Positions 11,813 to 23,595 of a stretch of DNA of 64,000 bases are shown piece by piece. The stretch lies in contig CM023534.1 of NCBI GenBank assembly GCA_013350335.1, positions 16,387,302 to 16,451,301 of the forward strand. Reading direction: 5' to 3'. The notes beneath the pieces are model-generated. The model searched no databases. It was given only the letters and a program-made list of their open reading frames with translations, and was not told where the DNA came from. Positions within the stretch are counted from its first letter, which is position 1; every line of letters starts with the position of its first letter. A program made the position numbers and the translations under genes. The stretch comes from Chimonanthus salicifolius. Its lineage: Eukaryota; Streptophyta; Magnoliopsida; Laurales; Calycanthaceae.

Positions 11813-12190
11813 TTAGACCCAACCCACACCATCATTCAATTACAGATCAAGCATACACCAACACACAAGGAAGACAGATGATATCAATTGTTAGAAATTA
11901 AGATGCAAATCACACAAAGATCAATCTCACAAGAGACACAGATTTTACGTGGTTCGGCAATATCGCCTACATCCACAGAGCATGATGATTTCACTAAGAT
12001 GAAGTTCTGGACAGGTTAAAAGGATTACACTAACTCTACCCATCCCTTCTTCTCAGTCTCTCTTTCACTCTATTCACAACTCAAAGAAAACCTATGGGAA
12101 AGAGACATTATATACTTGTTCCTTAACACAAACTGGGCCAACAGACAGTCCAAGTCCAAAAGGACTTTGAGCCATAAACCCAACAACAAC
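11813..12190 (-). mobile_element. LTR-like segment, probably copia, minus orientation
   Basis: Starts TGTTAGGAAATTAG and contains GATTTTACGTGGTTCGGC and CCTACATCCAC, a phrase also seen in modified form in other reverse-oriented LTRs here (about 13940 and 61970). No internal region or PBS is attached, so it may be a solo or truncated LTR. The right end (CCTTAACA near 12128 or GCCAACA near 12141) is uncertain. Confidence 0.4.
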
Positions 12191-12339
12191 GAATTCATGT
12201 ATCAAAGAATAAATGCACAAAATAATTGGAAATTATCAGACAGAAGATCTCCTAATTTGTAGAGAAGATTCTTAATTTGTTTTGTTGCATAGATCTGGCT
12301 GAGTTGATTGTTGGGGCGCAATGATCGGTAGTCTCAACA

Positions 12340-13228
12340 TACTTGCACTCAAAGAAAATTGGGCCTCAATGGGCCTTTTATAAAATGGACCTTAATGGGA
12401 CTTAAAAAGCATTGGGCCTAGATTGAATTGGACCTTGATGGGCTTTTTCTATTGGGCCTTAGTGGACTTTGAATTTGGGCATTGTTAGGCTTTTCAAAGA
12501 TGTGCCTAAATGGCTTTTGATAAGTTAAAGCCTTTATGAGCCTGCAGGACTTGGCCTCATTGTGTTTAAATATTTAGGTGTAATGGGCATTGCACATTCC
12601 AATTTTAAGAGCATTTAGACAATGGACTTAAGAAGCCTTAGAATAATTAGCCACAATGAGTTTTCTCCATTGTGCTTTACTGGAGTTGATTGTAATGACT
12701 ATAATGGACCTTCGACATTAGGGCTCAATGGGTGTTGTGCAAGGGACCTTAACAGGGGTATAAATCTCGGCCGATATTGTGCGTATTCAGCCGAGATATC
12801 TCGGGTTTTTTACGGTCGAGATATCTCGGCCGATACGCACAGTATCAGCCATACTAGCGAGATATCTGCTGATATTGGCCGATACAGATTTATACCACCG
12901 ATATTTGTCCAAAAAAATATAGGAGAGAGAGAGATCTCGGCTGAGATCCGAGATACCGAGATATCGACCGAGACTCCAATATCTCGGTAAAGGCAATTTT
13001 TGTACCCCTGGACCTTAATGAAGTTGCAAATTGGATCTCAACTGAGCCTCAAAATGGATCCTTAATGGAGTTAGAGACGACAAACTTTAATGGACTTCTG
13101 GATATTGGGTTTTAATGTTTTTGAGATGATAAGACTTAACAGGCCCTTTGGGAAATTGACATTTGAGTTCCTAAACATTAATGAGCTTGGTATGGTGAAT
13201 CCTAATGGATTTTGAAGAATGGGTTTTG
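12340..13228 (+). repeat. Degenerate GGGCCTTAATGGGCTTTT word array, left part
   Basis: Words of the form TGGGCCTTAATGGGCTTTT recur irregularly every 20-40 bp (GGGCCTCAATGGGCC, GACCTTAATGGGAC, GACCTTGATGGGC and so on). The array is interrupted by a hAT MITE (12753-13010) that landed in one GACCTTAA word, and it stops where the LTR at 13229 begins. Confidence 0.6.
12753..13010. mobile_element. hAT-type MITE, ATATCGG family
   Basis: 258 bp, ends CAGGGGTATAAAT and TTTTTGTACCCCTG, with a perfect 8-bp target duplication GACCTTAA (12745-12752 and 13011-13018). The interior has repeated GAGATATCTCGG, CTCGGCCGATA and GATATTGGCCGATA words. Any ORF across it is a by-product of these repeats. Confidence 0.92.
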
Positions 13229-15232
13229 TGAAAGTGATGTCTCAACGGTCAATGACAAAGTCTCACATAACCTAAGTACGTCCTAGTGAAGGGGGTGAAT
13301 AGGACGATCAACCTATTTTTCACGGAAGCTTAAGACTGATCGGTTCTTTATTATGTTGGAGTAACTAAATTAACTAAATATCCCTTCCAACTTATTTAAT
13401 ATACAAAACCAATTAATTCTATCAATAGATAAGGTTGCTCTCAATATGTGGAGGCGATATAGTACTATCAGAGTTTATCACAGCAGTAATCAATATTCAA
13501 ATAATGATCATATTGCACAAATACCAAAACTCTTGTGCAATTAAGATATAAAAAAATTTATTTATACAGTTGATCACTTGATAAATCCAGAAGATTTATG
13601 ATTATAATCCTTTATACAAATGTTTTTGGATATCAAATGAATATCCAATCTCAGACTTATGAATATTCAAATCAACGTCAGTTCGGAAGTCTGAACAAGT
13701 TTGCTTGGAACTCTAAATTGATCTTGAATATTCACAACTCTTTATATTAAAAATCTGAACCAAATCTATTCAGAACTTTGAACCGAAGTCTGAAATCTGA
13801 TTTTTATCTGAGATCAACTTTTGCATGCACAATGTATTTGTAAGTTATATTTCAAGAATGCAATATATTATGTAGCGGTGATGATTAATAAAATAAACAA
13901 GCAAATAATCCACACAATGACAATCACTACAACATGAGATTTATAGTGGTTCGATCTTGACAACCTGCATCCATTTGCAGACTCTCCCAATCTTAGGATA
14001 TCTGACTAACTCCATTAATAACCAGCCGACCCAACTGGGTCTACAGACTTGACTCACAACAAGTCCTCACCAAACAACTCACTCGAGTTGCTCACTCACC
14101 TTGACTCTACCTGAGTCGATACAAATACAAGACTCTACTCAAGTCTTACCACAACAGACTCCACCTGAGTCTTTGCCACAAAGTGCTCACAGATTTTGTT
14201 AATGCCAAATCCAATCCGCCAGTCACAGCTACACCAATCAATGAACCATTCCAACGTTTCTTCCACAACAGCATGTCCTTGTTGCAGATAATATACCGAT
14301 CACAACACTCAACCAAGGATATGAGGAAGGGTTTCTCTATATCTAGCACTATCACAAGTGACCCTAGATCTCACACACACTGATTTTTTCAATCACTTAT
14401 CAAACTAGAGCCTCATATGCTCTTTCTTATATGTTAGAATCGAAGTGATGGATACTACTATGACTATCAAAAGATTCGCAAGTTTTGGCCTCAATAGTCC
14501 CTCAACAAGTATTTTCAATACTCAAAATTTTCAATGACGCAAAGTCGTTTTTCACCAACTACATTGTTGGTATTTATAGGTTGCTCAAGTCGTCAACTCA
14601 GAACTATGAACTGACCTGTTCAGACCTCTAAACCATCGGCTACAACACATAGTCAACTTGTGCCAACCAAACAAATCTATCTCCATTTCAAAGCGACATT
14701 TCCCATATGTGTTTTCCAACGTATCATACAGCTTGTCACACGTTCCAACGGGTCCATTTTCAAATTTTTTTTCCAACTCATTAAGATTTGAAATCGCGTT
14801 TAACGTTGCAAGCATTTCAGAGATAATTCAGAAGTCCGAATCTCATCAGCTCAGAATTCTGAATCCACGAGAGACTTAGTCCACATGTTTGTTCACACTC
14901 CATTCCATTCAGAAGTCTAAATCACACCATTCAGAGTTCTAAACGCAGACTTTTCACATTTTCACAAACCTTACTTATGGATTTTCCATTTTAGAATTAT
15001 CTATTTCATATAATCCACCTATATGAGTCAAATTCTAAGTCCATTCCTAATATGGGATCAGTCCATGATCACCTAGGTCTATTTGGTCCTTTTACCTGCC
15101 TTGGTTGGCTTTTCAGCTGATTCACTGCTCATGTTGCCGTTCTGCCATCAAGGTCTTCACCGCTTCTGGTCTTCACACTTCCAAAGGCACACAAGGACAC
15201 TCAACATAGACTTTTGGGCACTGAAATTGACA
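13229..15232 (-). mobile_element. SIRE/Maximus-like copia LTR, probably solo, minus orientation
   Basis: The minus strand has CCTATTCACCCCCTTCACTAGG close to the left end and finishes ..CACTTTCA, parallel to the solo LTR at 56449-57962 (CCTATTCACCCCCC..ACTTTCA). It carries dozens of AGTCTGAA/TCAGAAC-type words. The right end is uncertain: CAACA at 15206 or GACA at 15232. No clean 5-bp target duplication was found. There is no pol sequence on either side, which suggests a solo LTR of about 2 kb. Confidence 0.55.
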
Positions 15233-15600
15233 ATTGTGAAGACAGATTCAACTTTAGCTCTAACATTTTGAACTTTGATTCCATAGGCTTCGATGGACTT
15301 TAGAATGGTGAGTTGTATTAGGCGTTTGACGGATAGGCCTTTGATTCAATGGGTTTTGTTGATTTAATATGGATTTTCAATGGATGGGTGTTAATACGCT
15401 ATGTAGGAGTTTGGATTCATGTGCTCTATAGGCCTTAAGAAAGTTGACTTTTAAGAGTTGAACATGTGGTTTCTCGGACTCTAAAGGACCTTTGATTTTA
15501 TGGGACTTAATAGGCTTCGAAATGGTGATTGTTGGGCTTATGCCCATGGGCTTTGGTGGAATTTGTGTTAGTGGGATGAGAGATAATAAAACTTTGAAGG
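15233..15600 (+). repeat. GGGCCTTAATGGGC word array, right part
   Basis: Resumes the style of the array at 12340-13228 (TAGGCTTCGATGGACTTTAG, ATGGGACTTAATAGGCTTC, CATGGGCTTTGGTGG). This indicates that the LTR at 13229-15232 inserted into one older repeat tract. Confidence 0.55.
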
Positions 15601-15679
15601 GTTCACACCAAATGGGTGTTCTGATTGATCATTCAAAGCATTGAACTTATGGCATGATATGCCATTTGAGAATTAGGCG

Positions 15680-16340
15680 CACAAATTTAATTAGCCCATA
15701 AATAATCCATATTTGTTGGCACGTAACAATTCTAATATTGTTATCATGAGTCCAAGTCATGCTCATTGGCTTATTAGTAATTCACGGGCTATTTTTTGGC
15801 CCATTATATCGGCCCATGTCTTTTTCGCTAGCTCATTAACAGTTCATTTAGTATTTACTAGTCTATTAACAATTCTTATTGTTCTTGCAGGCTCATAACA
15901 ATATTCAGGCCCACCAACGGTTCAGACTTCATTTTCTGGCCCATGTGCATTCTTGCCATTGTTTCTAGCCCACTAACAGTATTCTGGCCCATTAACAGTT
16001 TCCTTTTATCATTTACTGGTCTCTTAACAATTTTCATAATGGTTGCTAGGCCATTAACACTTTCCTGGCCCTGCTTCATTCTGCAGGCCCAATAACAGTC
16101 TACTCAGTACTCATTGGTCTATTAACAATGTTCTCAGGCCCATTGTTAGATAAATTTTAACAGGCTTAGAAAATTATTTTCAGACCCAGTAATAATTTTT
16201 TTAGGTCCAAGATATTCCAACAATGATGTTCATGTCCTAAGATAATGATTTTCAGACCTACACACAGTCCTTAATAGGCCCAAAATAGTTTCACATAGGC
16301 TTTAGAAATTATTAACCATTTCGTAGGCCTAGAAACACTT
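15680..16340 (-). repeat. GGCCCATTAACAGTTTTC word array, opposite polarity
   Basis: About 20 degenerate words such as GGCCCATTAACAG, GCCCACTAACAG and GGTCTATTAACAA recur every 20-40 bp. Reversed they read CTGTTAATGGGCC, i.e. the same word as the array to the left but on the other strand. No coding sense; a 61-codon ORF here is incidental. Confidence 0.55.
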
Positions 16341-16670
16341 TTGTCAGGAATCAAGCCGCTGAAACTGATTTAAAGAAGAAAAAACACAATGCAATGAATT
16401 TCTTATTCCAATTGAAATCATATCCATGTATTGGCACTTCTACAAATCAGATGAATATTGAGTAACAATGATAAAAAAAAAAAAAAAGGGAAAGAAAATT
16501 AATTTCCTGTATCTTAGTTCACAAACTTAATTTTATTTTCTAGAATATATTATTAATCTTTATGATTTTATTATAATACGTTCCATTTTATTCTTGTTTG
16601 TAGTGCAAAAATAATAGTTTTAATTTTCTTCTATATCTAGTCCTCTTTTCTAACTATATTAGTTCTCTAC

Positions 16671-16800
16671 AAGTCTCGGGTAAAACCATCGGCCATACCG
16701 GCGGCCAATAGACCCATATCGATTCGGCCAATACTTTTCTCTCTCCTCCTATTTTTTATTTTTTGCAAAAAACTCCAGAAAAATTACGAAAAAACAAGAA
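16671..16800. mobile_element. hAT-type MITE fragment, ATATCGG family
   Basis: CTCGGGTAAAACCATCGGCC, then GGCCAATA, CCATATCGATTCGGCC and a CTTTTCTCTCTCCTCC block match the left third of the family. The right half is missing or beyond recognition. Confidence 0.55.
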
Positions 16801-18446
16801 AATTATGGGATTCATAGATATGTAATTTTATTATTAAGTAACACTCATTTACATATTATTAGTATCTGTTAAAATCATCTTTTCGTTTGAGAACATGCTT
16901 AGAAATTTTGTGTAACACTAGATGGTTTTACATGGGTTAGGCGGGAATTTTAGATAACTACACATTGAATAATTCTTGAGGAACTCTGCCATCCAATCAC
17001 CGTAGGATTTATAAGTGACAAAAGTCTCACATCGGTTAGTTTGAGAGACTAATGACTTCATATAATACTTGAAGCACCCTCCTTTCAAAAACTAGCGTTT
17101 GAGAGTGAATTCTACCTCAAAAAAGATTATCATGTCATAGTTTTCTAACACGAAACATCAATAGTTTCTGATAATCAATTTTCAAAGTCTAAAATCACAA
17201 AACTATGCTAATTATAATAGGTGAAATCTTGCCACTTATTGTGCATGATATTGTCTAAAGTTGTGTTTGCAGGAGAAGTAGGGAGACTTAACTAAGACAA
17301 ATCTAGCTTTTTCTGTTTGAATTCATCTTTTAAGAGAAAGTGAGGAGGTTACAATTTTCAAAAATCTTCGAAGTGCTTATTTCATTCATTCTGATAAGGG
17401 AATCGACACAGAAGATAACTTCAGATAAGTACCCTTTAACAAGATCGAACTTCATTTCAGGAAGGTGAATCAGATTAGGAACTAGGATTGAATTCTTCTT
17501 ACTCTGATCATGTCTTTATTAACGTCTTTGTTGACCACTTTAATCTTACTTTCACAACCAACTTTACGTCTTTCTCCTTAGTGTGCCACTTTAATCATTT
17601 ATATCACCAACTTTCGTTGCTTAGGGTTGTGTTGGTTTCTTAAATGTTATTTGATGTTCGTAGTTCTCAAAAATTCTAAACAATGTGAACTAATATATAT
17701 GGTGTTTTGAAGTTTTAAAGTTGGTCCTACTGAACTAATATAAATAATGCCACCAAGACAAACTAATAAAAATAATTAATAAAAACCTCACTATATCAAA
17801 ATAAGATCTGTAATCAAGAAATACAGATATTATAGTGACAAAATTAAATGTCCCAAGACTATTACATACACTGTATCATCTGTATTGTCTGCCTCTTTAC
17901 AATTGGCAAATGGGAAGATGATCTGGAATTAGTTCCTTTGTTTCTTATAATATACAAAGAAAGCATATTTATTTATTTCGTAACAGAAGATATCATACTT
18001 AAAGATAAAGAAAACAATATATCAGTGCTGCTTGGGCATGTTTGAAGCTAACCCATCACACAGGCCTCATTCTTTGACTCAGTCTTTAATGTATTAAAAT
18101 CATGCCAGTGAGAAAAAAGAAATGGAAAATGTACTTAGAAAGCTGTAGTGAGATGCACATTTCCTTTTTAAATTGGAACCCATGAATCTGATTGGTCTTC
18201 CACATGGCTTGGCTACAAATCTCACATTTCTCCATACATAACATGCACACTATTCTTAGTTCATTCTTTGAAAGTAGAGATATTTTACAACCTTAGATAT
18301 TCAGGGCTGGGAAAAAGGAGATGACCATCATTGCTGCTTTACTTGCCTTAACTTGCATCTATTTTATAAGAATGGAAGATGTATATATATATATTATATA
18401 AAGATTTGAGATGACTTAAATCTAAGTATGTATTGATGATAAAGAT
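16801..18446. other. Intergenic, no gene seen (includes the USE/TATA repeat)
   Basis: Apart from the USE/TATA repeat, the sequence is AT-rich with only short ORFs (longest about 65 codons at 17848-18045) and no protein similarity I recognise. Confidence 0.4.
17018..17110 (+). repeat. Repeat with snRNA-promoter-like USE and TATA boxes
   Basis: AGTCTCACATCGG (17023-17035) resembles the plant snRNA upstream sequence element (RTCCCACATCG). TATAATA follows at 17061-17067, with centres about 35 bp apart, as in Pol II-type snRNA genes. No snRNA start follows. The downstream ACTTGAAGCACCCTCC resembles ACTTGAGGCATC at 46908, so this is a repeat family. Confidence 0.45.
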
Positions 18447-18809
18447 TGATAAAATATACAAGTAGAACTTATCTTTAAAATCAACTATTAAATAAAGGAA
18501 ATTCATGTGTGTATAAATTCCATAACTCTTAAGGATTTTGTTAATACTATCTCTCAATCCCAAGGCTGAGTACACTTTGCTCTCTCCATCTACACAGAGT
18601 TGGAGATACGAACCCGATTCATATCTGTGGTACTCCCTCTCTGATACTATGTTAAAATAATGAGTAAAACTCATCTTTAAAATCAGTTATTAAAGAAAGA
18701 GAATTCATATGCTTATAAATCTCATAACTAAAAATCCTAAGGAGTTAACTTGATGATCATATTCTCTTCCTTTTATATAGGAGGTCTTAAGATTAAACAT
18801 CCCTCAACA
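18447..18809 (-). mobile_element. TRIM-like miniature LTR retrotransposon
   Basis: Two related direct repeats begin TGATAAAATATACAAG (18447) and TGTTAAAATAATGAG (18650). The right one ends ..CCCTCAACA (18809), giving a 160-bp TG..CA LTR. Immediately left of it is CTCTGATACTA, the reverse of the copia primer-binding motif TGGTATCAGAG with small changes, so the element reads on the minus strand. The interior is only about 100 bp and non-coding. The left LTR is truncated and the flanks do not match. Confidence 0.5.
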
Positions 18810-19473
18810 CAGAAAGGGTCACACCATATAATTTGTAATCAGTTTGTATGAATAGAGAGATTTACACATAATCTAAAGATTAGTCAAATAAAACATAGAA
18901 TACTTTGATCTTAAAAAAAAATTCATAAATAAAAAGTTCAATGACAATTGAAAACTTAGTATTAATACTGATGAATATAAATAAATCGGCAACAAATGAA
19001 TAAGGAGAGTGTGACATGTGTCATAACCGCATCACTCTCATCTTCGTTGACAGTCTAAACAAAATTTAATCATCCAGTGCAATAGTATTAAAACAATCAA
19101 ATCATGTCGACTTTATAGTTTTTTAAAATCTCCAGACTAGGAATTGCCACGTGGCATGCTCATAACTACCGACATTAATCTTGATAGAAATAAAAGGTTA
19201 GCCGAATGAAAACCTCGAAATCTTTCTTAATTTACAAGATACCAATTGCTAGCATCCATATTTTATAGCAGCAACGAGGGACATGAAAACTTCAATGTTG
19301 AATAACTAATTATATTCTCACTTGTTTATGAATATATTGAGGGGTATGATGGTCTTGCAGGGTATATGTCGTCTCTATGTCCACAACACTGATCGTATAT
19401 TAGTAATACCAGTCAGCACATGCTCAGCCCATTCGTCGGAGAAGAAAAATTAAAAATTATAGGTCTAGAAAAT

Positions 19474-19673
19474 AAGTGGTTATTTAAATACCCTACTTTT
19501 CTTTCAAGAGATATCTCATCTCAAAATTTTGTATGAAAATTACTATTTTGCCCCTCAATTTTTTAAAAAAATGATTCATCCTAACAAAACTGAGGGACAA
19601 AATGGTAATTTTACATAAAATTTTAAAATGGAGTATCTCTTAAAAGAAAAGTGGAGTGTCTAAATAGCTACCC
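19474..19673. mobile_element. Foldback (near-palindromic) MITE
   Basis: The two halves are inverted copies over nearly 100 bp. The left half has CTACTTTTCTTTCAAGAGAT and ATTACTATTTTGCCCCTCA. The reverse of the right half has CCACTTTTCTTTTAAGAGAT and ATTACCATTTTGTCCCTCA. It would fold into a long hairpin if transcribed. No target duplication identified. Confidence 0.75.
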
Positions 19674-20159
19674 AAGAAAATTTGTCATGATTTCATATGC
19701 ACAATGCTTACAAATAGTTGAAAGTCATGTTTTCATCTCTGTCATCATCAGTATAAGCTAAAATCTCACCTATTTTTTCCATATCATGCAAATTTCATGA
19801 AACTGTTCATTGCATTAGATCTATATAACTTGATTTACCCATGTTGAATTACTAAGTCTCCTCACTATTAATTGTCGGGTATATGCATGAATCTGTAACA
19901 CACAATAAAAATACATATTTATAATCAATACAACACACATCCACAGTACAGTCTAACTTTCCAATTAGTTTTTCTGAAAATATCAAGGAGATGGTTGTGA
20001 GTCCACAGTATAGGTTACTACTCCATTTAATTTGATGTCAGAAGTGTTATCCATCCAAAACACTCAAAAAAATGAAAGTACTCAATGCCCAGTCTCTTAT
20101 TTTTTCAGTGCCAAAAAAGTATTGAGACTTTGCCTAGAGGATACAGATAAAAGTGCTCA

Positions 20160-20303
20160 GGCCACTACACATATTGTCTTCTGGATTTGACCATAGAGAT
20201 GTATTGAGTTAGGGCTAGGAAGATATAAGATTATCAGGCGACTACTTGTATTATCATCTGGATTGGACTATGTAGATATATTGAATTGGGCCTAGAGAGG
20301 AAA
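20160..20303 (+). repeat. 77-bp direct tandem repeat, two units
   Basis: AGGCCACTAC..TCTGGATTTGACCATAGAGA and AGGCGACTAC..TCTGGATTGGACTATGTAGA repeat with a period of 77 bp. It lies next to the LTR-like block that follows and may be its untranslated region. Confidence 0.65.
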
Positions 20304-20329
20304 AAAATCGCTCAGTGCCGATCCCTTCT

Positions 20330-22065
20330 TTTCTACGGAGAGGCGAAATTAAAGCAGTGTTTCTGCTGCGCTAAAGGTAGAGAGTATCAGCCTAAAAGTG
20401 AATACGTACTTCGATAATATAAACGCACAAGTGTTAGAGTCAATATCAAATTTTAATTAGAATAAGGGTCTTATAAAAACTGATCATAAACTACAAATCT
20501 TAACATATTAATCTCAAAACAAATCCAAAAAAATCAATTATGGGTTCCTCGGAAATTGGCACTGTGAGTCACTGTTCCTTTGGAACTTCCGAAGTCACTA
20601 TTCCTTCGAAACCTCCCCATATTCCTTTGGAACTTTCGAGAACAGTCTCGGATAGTCCAAACCCCATCAGAAAAGGCTGAAAAACGATTGGCCTCTGCTT
20701 CCTTCGGATCCTCCGAACAGTGGTTTGGAACTTCCAAAGGGTGATCTTCGGAACTTCTGAGCTAAGTCTTAGACCTTCTGAATATCATCTCCTTCAGACA
20801 GTCACCTGCAACCAATGCAGTGACGGGATGGACAAAGTGAATTACGAATCCAAAAACAGATGTGCTCCTAGATTTGTTTCCTACATCTAACCATTCAAAT
20901 GTGTTCTAAGATCAGTCCTCTAGAATTTCGAATAAATTGGACAGTAAACAGATAAGAGAAACCTTTGATTTTAAAGGTGGAATCACCATAACACAAGAAA
21001 AATCATAGTTTCTACTAAATTTCAAAATTCATTTTAAAGCTCATTTCTAAACCAAATTCACTTGTGTTTGATCCTTAAACTTGTTAAAATTTAAAAATGA
21101 AAACAATGCACACCTTCGTTTTGCAAATCGATTGAAGTTTTGGCCTCTGAAAATTTTGCTCAAGTTTAAGACGGTGGAAGAAGAAGAAAACTGAAAGAAG
21201 AAGAAGCTAGGGAATGAGCAGCAATTGTAATAGAGTTTAAATTTAAGAAGGTGAAAATTTCAGTGAATTGGCTGAGTTTATATAGAGATTGAGGGAGAGC
21301 TGTGGTGAAGGAAAGTTGGCCACGATAGTCGATCGCAGACTATCTGAATGAATCGCACGCAGGTACTGAATGCATGTAAGAGATACATTTTAAATGTATA
21401 TTTTATTATATTTTAATCCTTTTAACTTTACCTTAAATATATAGACAATAACTAAATGATCTGGTTTTAAAAGTTATTATCACTGTAGAAATTTGGGGAA
21501 GAATACACTTTGAAAATTAATTGATTTTAACAAAAATGTTAATTAGGCAAATTTTTATAAATTAACAATCTTATTCAAATGATTTTAAAATTTAAAATTT
21601 TGAAATTATAACAACACAAAATGATTACCTAAAACATCGATTAAACACATGGTATTTTCTTGAAATTTTCCGACTTCTATAATTAATTAAAAATTAATCT
21701 TTTATAAATAGGGACCTCTTCGGGTCACAAATACAAGTATTTCTAAAAATCAAAAGCATAGATTAAAAGGTCCTATGAATGCATCATCTAAAATCACTAC
21801 CAATACATAGCTTTGACAACCCAATTTTTTCAAACAATATATTTTAATAATAATCAACAATTAATTCACTTAAATAATAATTTTATGGCAAATTACCATT
21901 TTGCCCTTCTAACTTAAATGAGTTGGATCTGTGAACTACCGAATTCTGATTGGGCCGATCTTTGATTTTTCAAAAAGTCCAATTCGTAATCTTTATGATT
22001 AACGGATCAAAACACAATTAATTAATACAAATAACACAATCTATCATAATTTTGGATCAGGGTAT

Positions 22066-22069
<4 letters not shown>
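20330..22069 (-). mobile_element. LTR-like block, probably Ty3/gypsy, minus orientation
   Basis: On the minus strand it starts TGTAATACCCTGATCC at 22069. Downstream come a polymorphic CAAAATGGTAATTTGCC phrase, a TATATAAAC-like box (about 21280) and a field of CTTCGGAACTTCCGAA-type words (20540-20770). A TGTAATACCC start is common for gypsy LTRs. The left boundary is not defined, no target duplication was seen and no coding domains are attached. Confidence 0.4.

Positions 22070-22137
<68 letters not shown>
22070..22137. repeat. (AT)n microsatellite, about 68 bp
   Basis: An uninterrupted AT run begins directly at the end of the LTR-like block (..TATTACA|TATAT). It may have grown from an AT-rich target site. 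Confidence 0.95.
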
Positions 22138-22140
<3 letters not shown>

Positions 22141-23405
22141 CTTTTCCTTCTGCATTTTTAATGATTGACCTCTCCTTGTCCCTCCACCATGCCTAAAGCA
22201 CATATATGCAAGATATATAAAATTTTAGCATAGGTACTATCATCATCACTACTGGCATTAGTTCAAGAATCTTTGCATTTTAAACATTTCTAATATATTT
22301 ATTTTTCTTTTCCATTTTGACAGCAATATATACTTATGTAGATTCTGCAATTACATGGTATATTATTATTTGCCATCATTTATTATGACTAATGTTTGAA
22401 ATTTTGAAAACTCAACTTGACTCGATTTTCATTGTGTTAAGGCAACTCAAAAATTCAAATGAATTTTGACCAAGTCAAAAGTAAAGAATTGGTCAAATAT
22501 ATTAAAATGATATTATTTTGATAATAAATAATTTATAAATTATCATCAACAACAACAACCACCAATCACATTTGTCGGAGATCGGCTTGATGAGGTTAGT
22601 AGAGACCTGATTCACTAAAAGACTAGGGTTCTCTCTGTTGTATTATTTTCTAAACAAAGTAAATGTTTTCCTTTTAGCAAACTTTTTTTTATTTAAAGTT
22701 TATTTAAATTTTGGAGACCAACTAAGTTTTTTTAACATTGATGAAAATTTTCTACAAAAATTGATTTCACTTTATTTGATAATTTTTTAGTCCGGCTTTG
22801 GAATTGAATGAAAAATTGAGTAAGAGATCTCATCTATAAATACCCTCTCAACCCATCCATTTCCTTAAGTCTTCAATTGCTTGGGGTCCCACTCTTACAA
22901 AGTGCAGGAGAAGGAAAAAATAAACATTTAAAATATATTTAATATTATAATAATAAAAAAGAAAAGAAAGAAAGAAGATGAGGAGAAGAAGATATAGAAT
23001 AGTGATTAAAGAGTTCAACTGGTCTCTCCCTTAATGGTTTTGTTACTCTTAAAGAATTTAATTTTTTTAGTATTATTGAGAGAAGCCGAAAGACGGTTGT
23101 AACAATTCAAGTATGCAACTCGACCGTTGTCGTCCTTGAGGGATTAGCAACGGGATAAATACCTAGTTTGATAATATGTGCGCTCTCTCTCTATTTCTTC
23201 TGTCTTTCTGCTCAATTTTTGGATATTTGCTTCTCTTTGCTGAAATGCATAGCAATGAGAAAAGTAAAGGCATTAGATATGAAGATAGAATTTCTACCAA
23301 GTTCACTTGCAAAATGTGAGAAAATCATAAAGACAGTATTGTAACATGACATCTTACCTATTTTTTTTTATTTCTTAAAATAAAAAAAATATTTACTATT
23401 TATTA
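22138..23405. other. Intergenic, no gene seen
   Basis: A CTATAAATACC box at about 22835 precedes a stretch of unique sequence, but no ORF or known small RNA was recognised downstream. Otherwise AT-rich. Confidence 0.4.
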
Positions 23406-23595
23406 CTCTCTGTCCTAATTTAGTTGTCTTATATGAATTTCAAAATTGTTACAAATTAATTGTTCCATTCATATTGGAGTAACATAAAGTGTACTGAAAA
23501 TGAATGAGATCACATCAAATGCTAAACTTATATAGAGAGTTTCTTAAAAAATACAAATATTTGAAATGAGACAACTAAAATGAAATGAAAAAAAG
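23406..23595. mobile_element. Stowaway-type MITE
   Basis: Left end CTCTCTGTCCTAATTTAGTTG with TA on its outer side. The right end ..GAGACAACTAAAATGAAATG is its worn inverted partner, followed by TA. The interior GAATGAGATCACATCAAATG matches the elements at 25285 and 48083. Confidence 0.8.

Noticed and set aside
12622..12990. 122-codon ORF as a gene
   Set aside because: It runs through the hAT MITE and the word array; its residues are translations of palindromic repeats.
22835..22845. CTATAAATACC as the promoter of an unseen gene or miRNA
   Set aside because: No ORF, hairpin or known miRNA sequence was recognised downstream.
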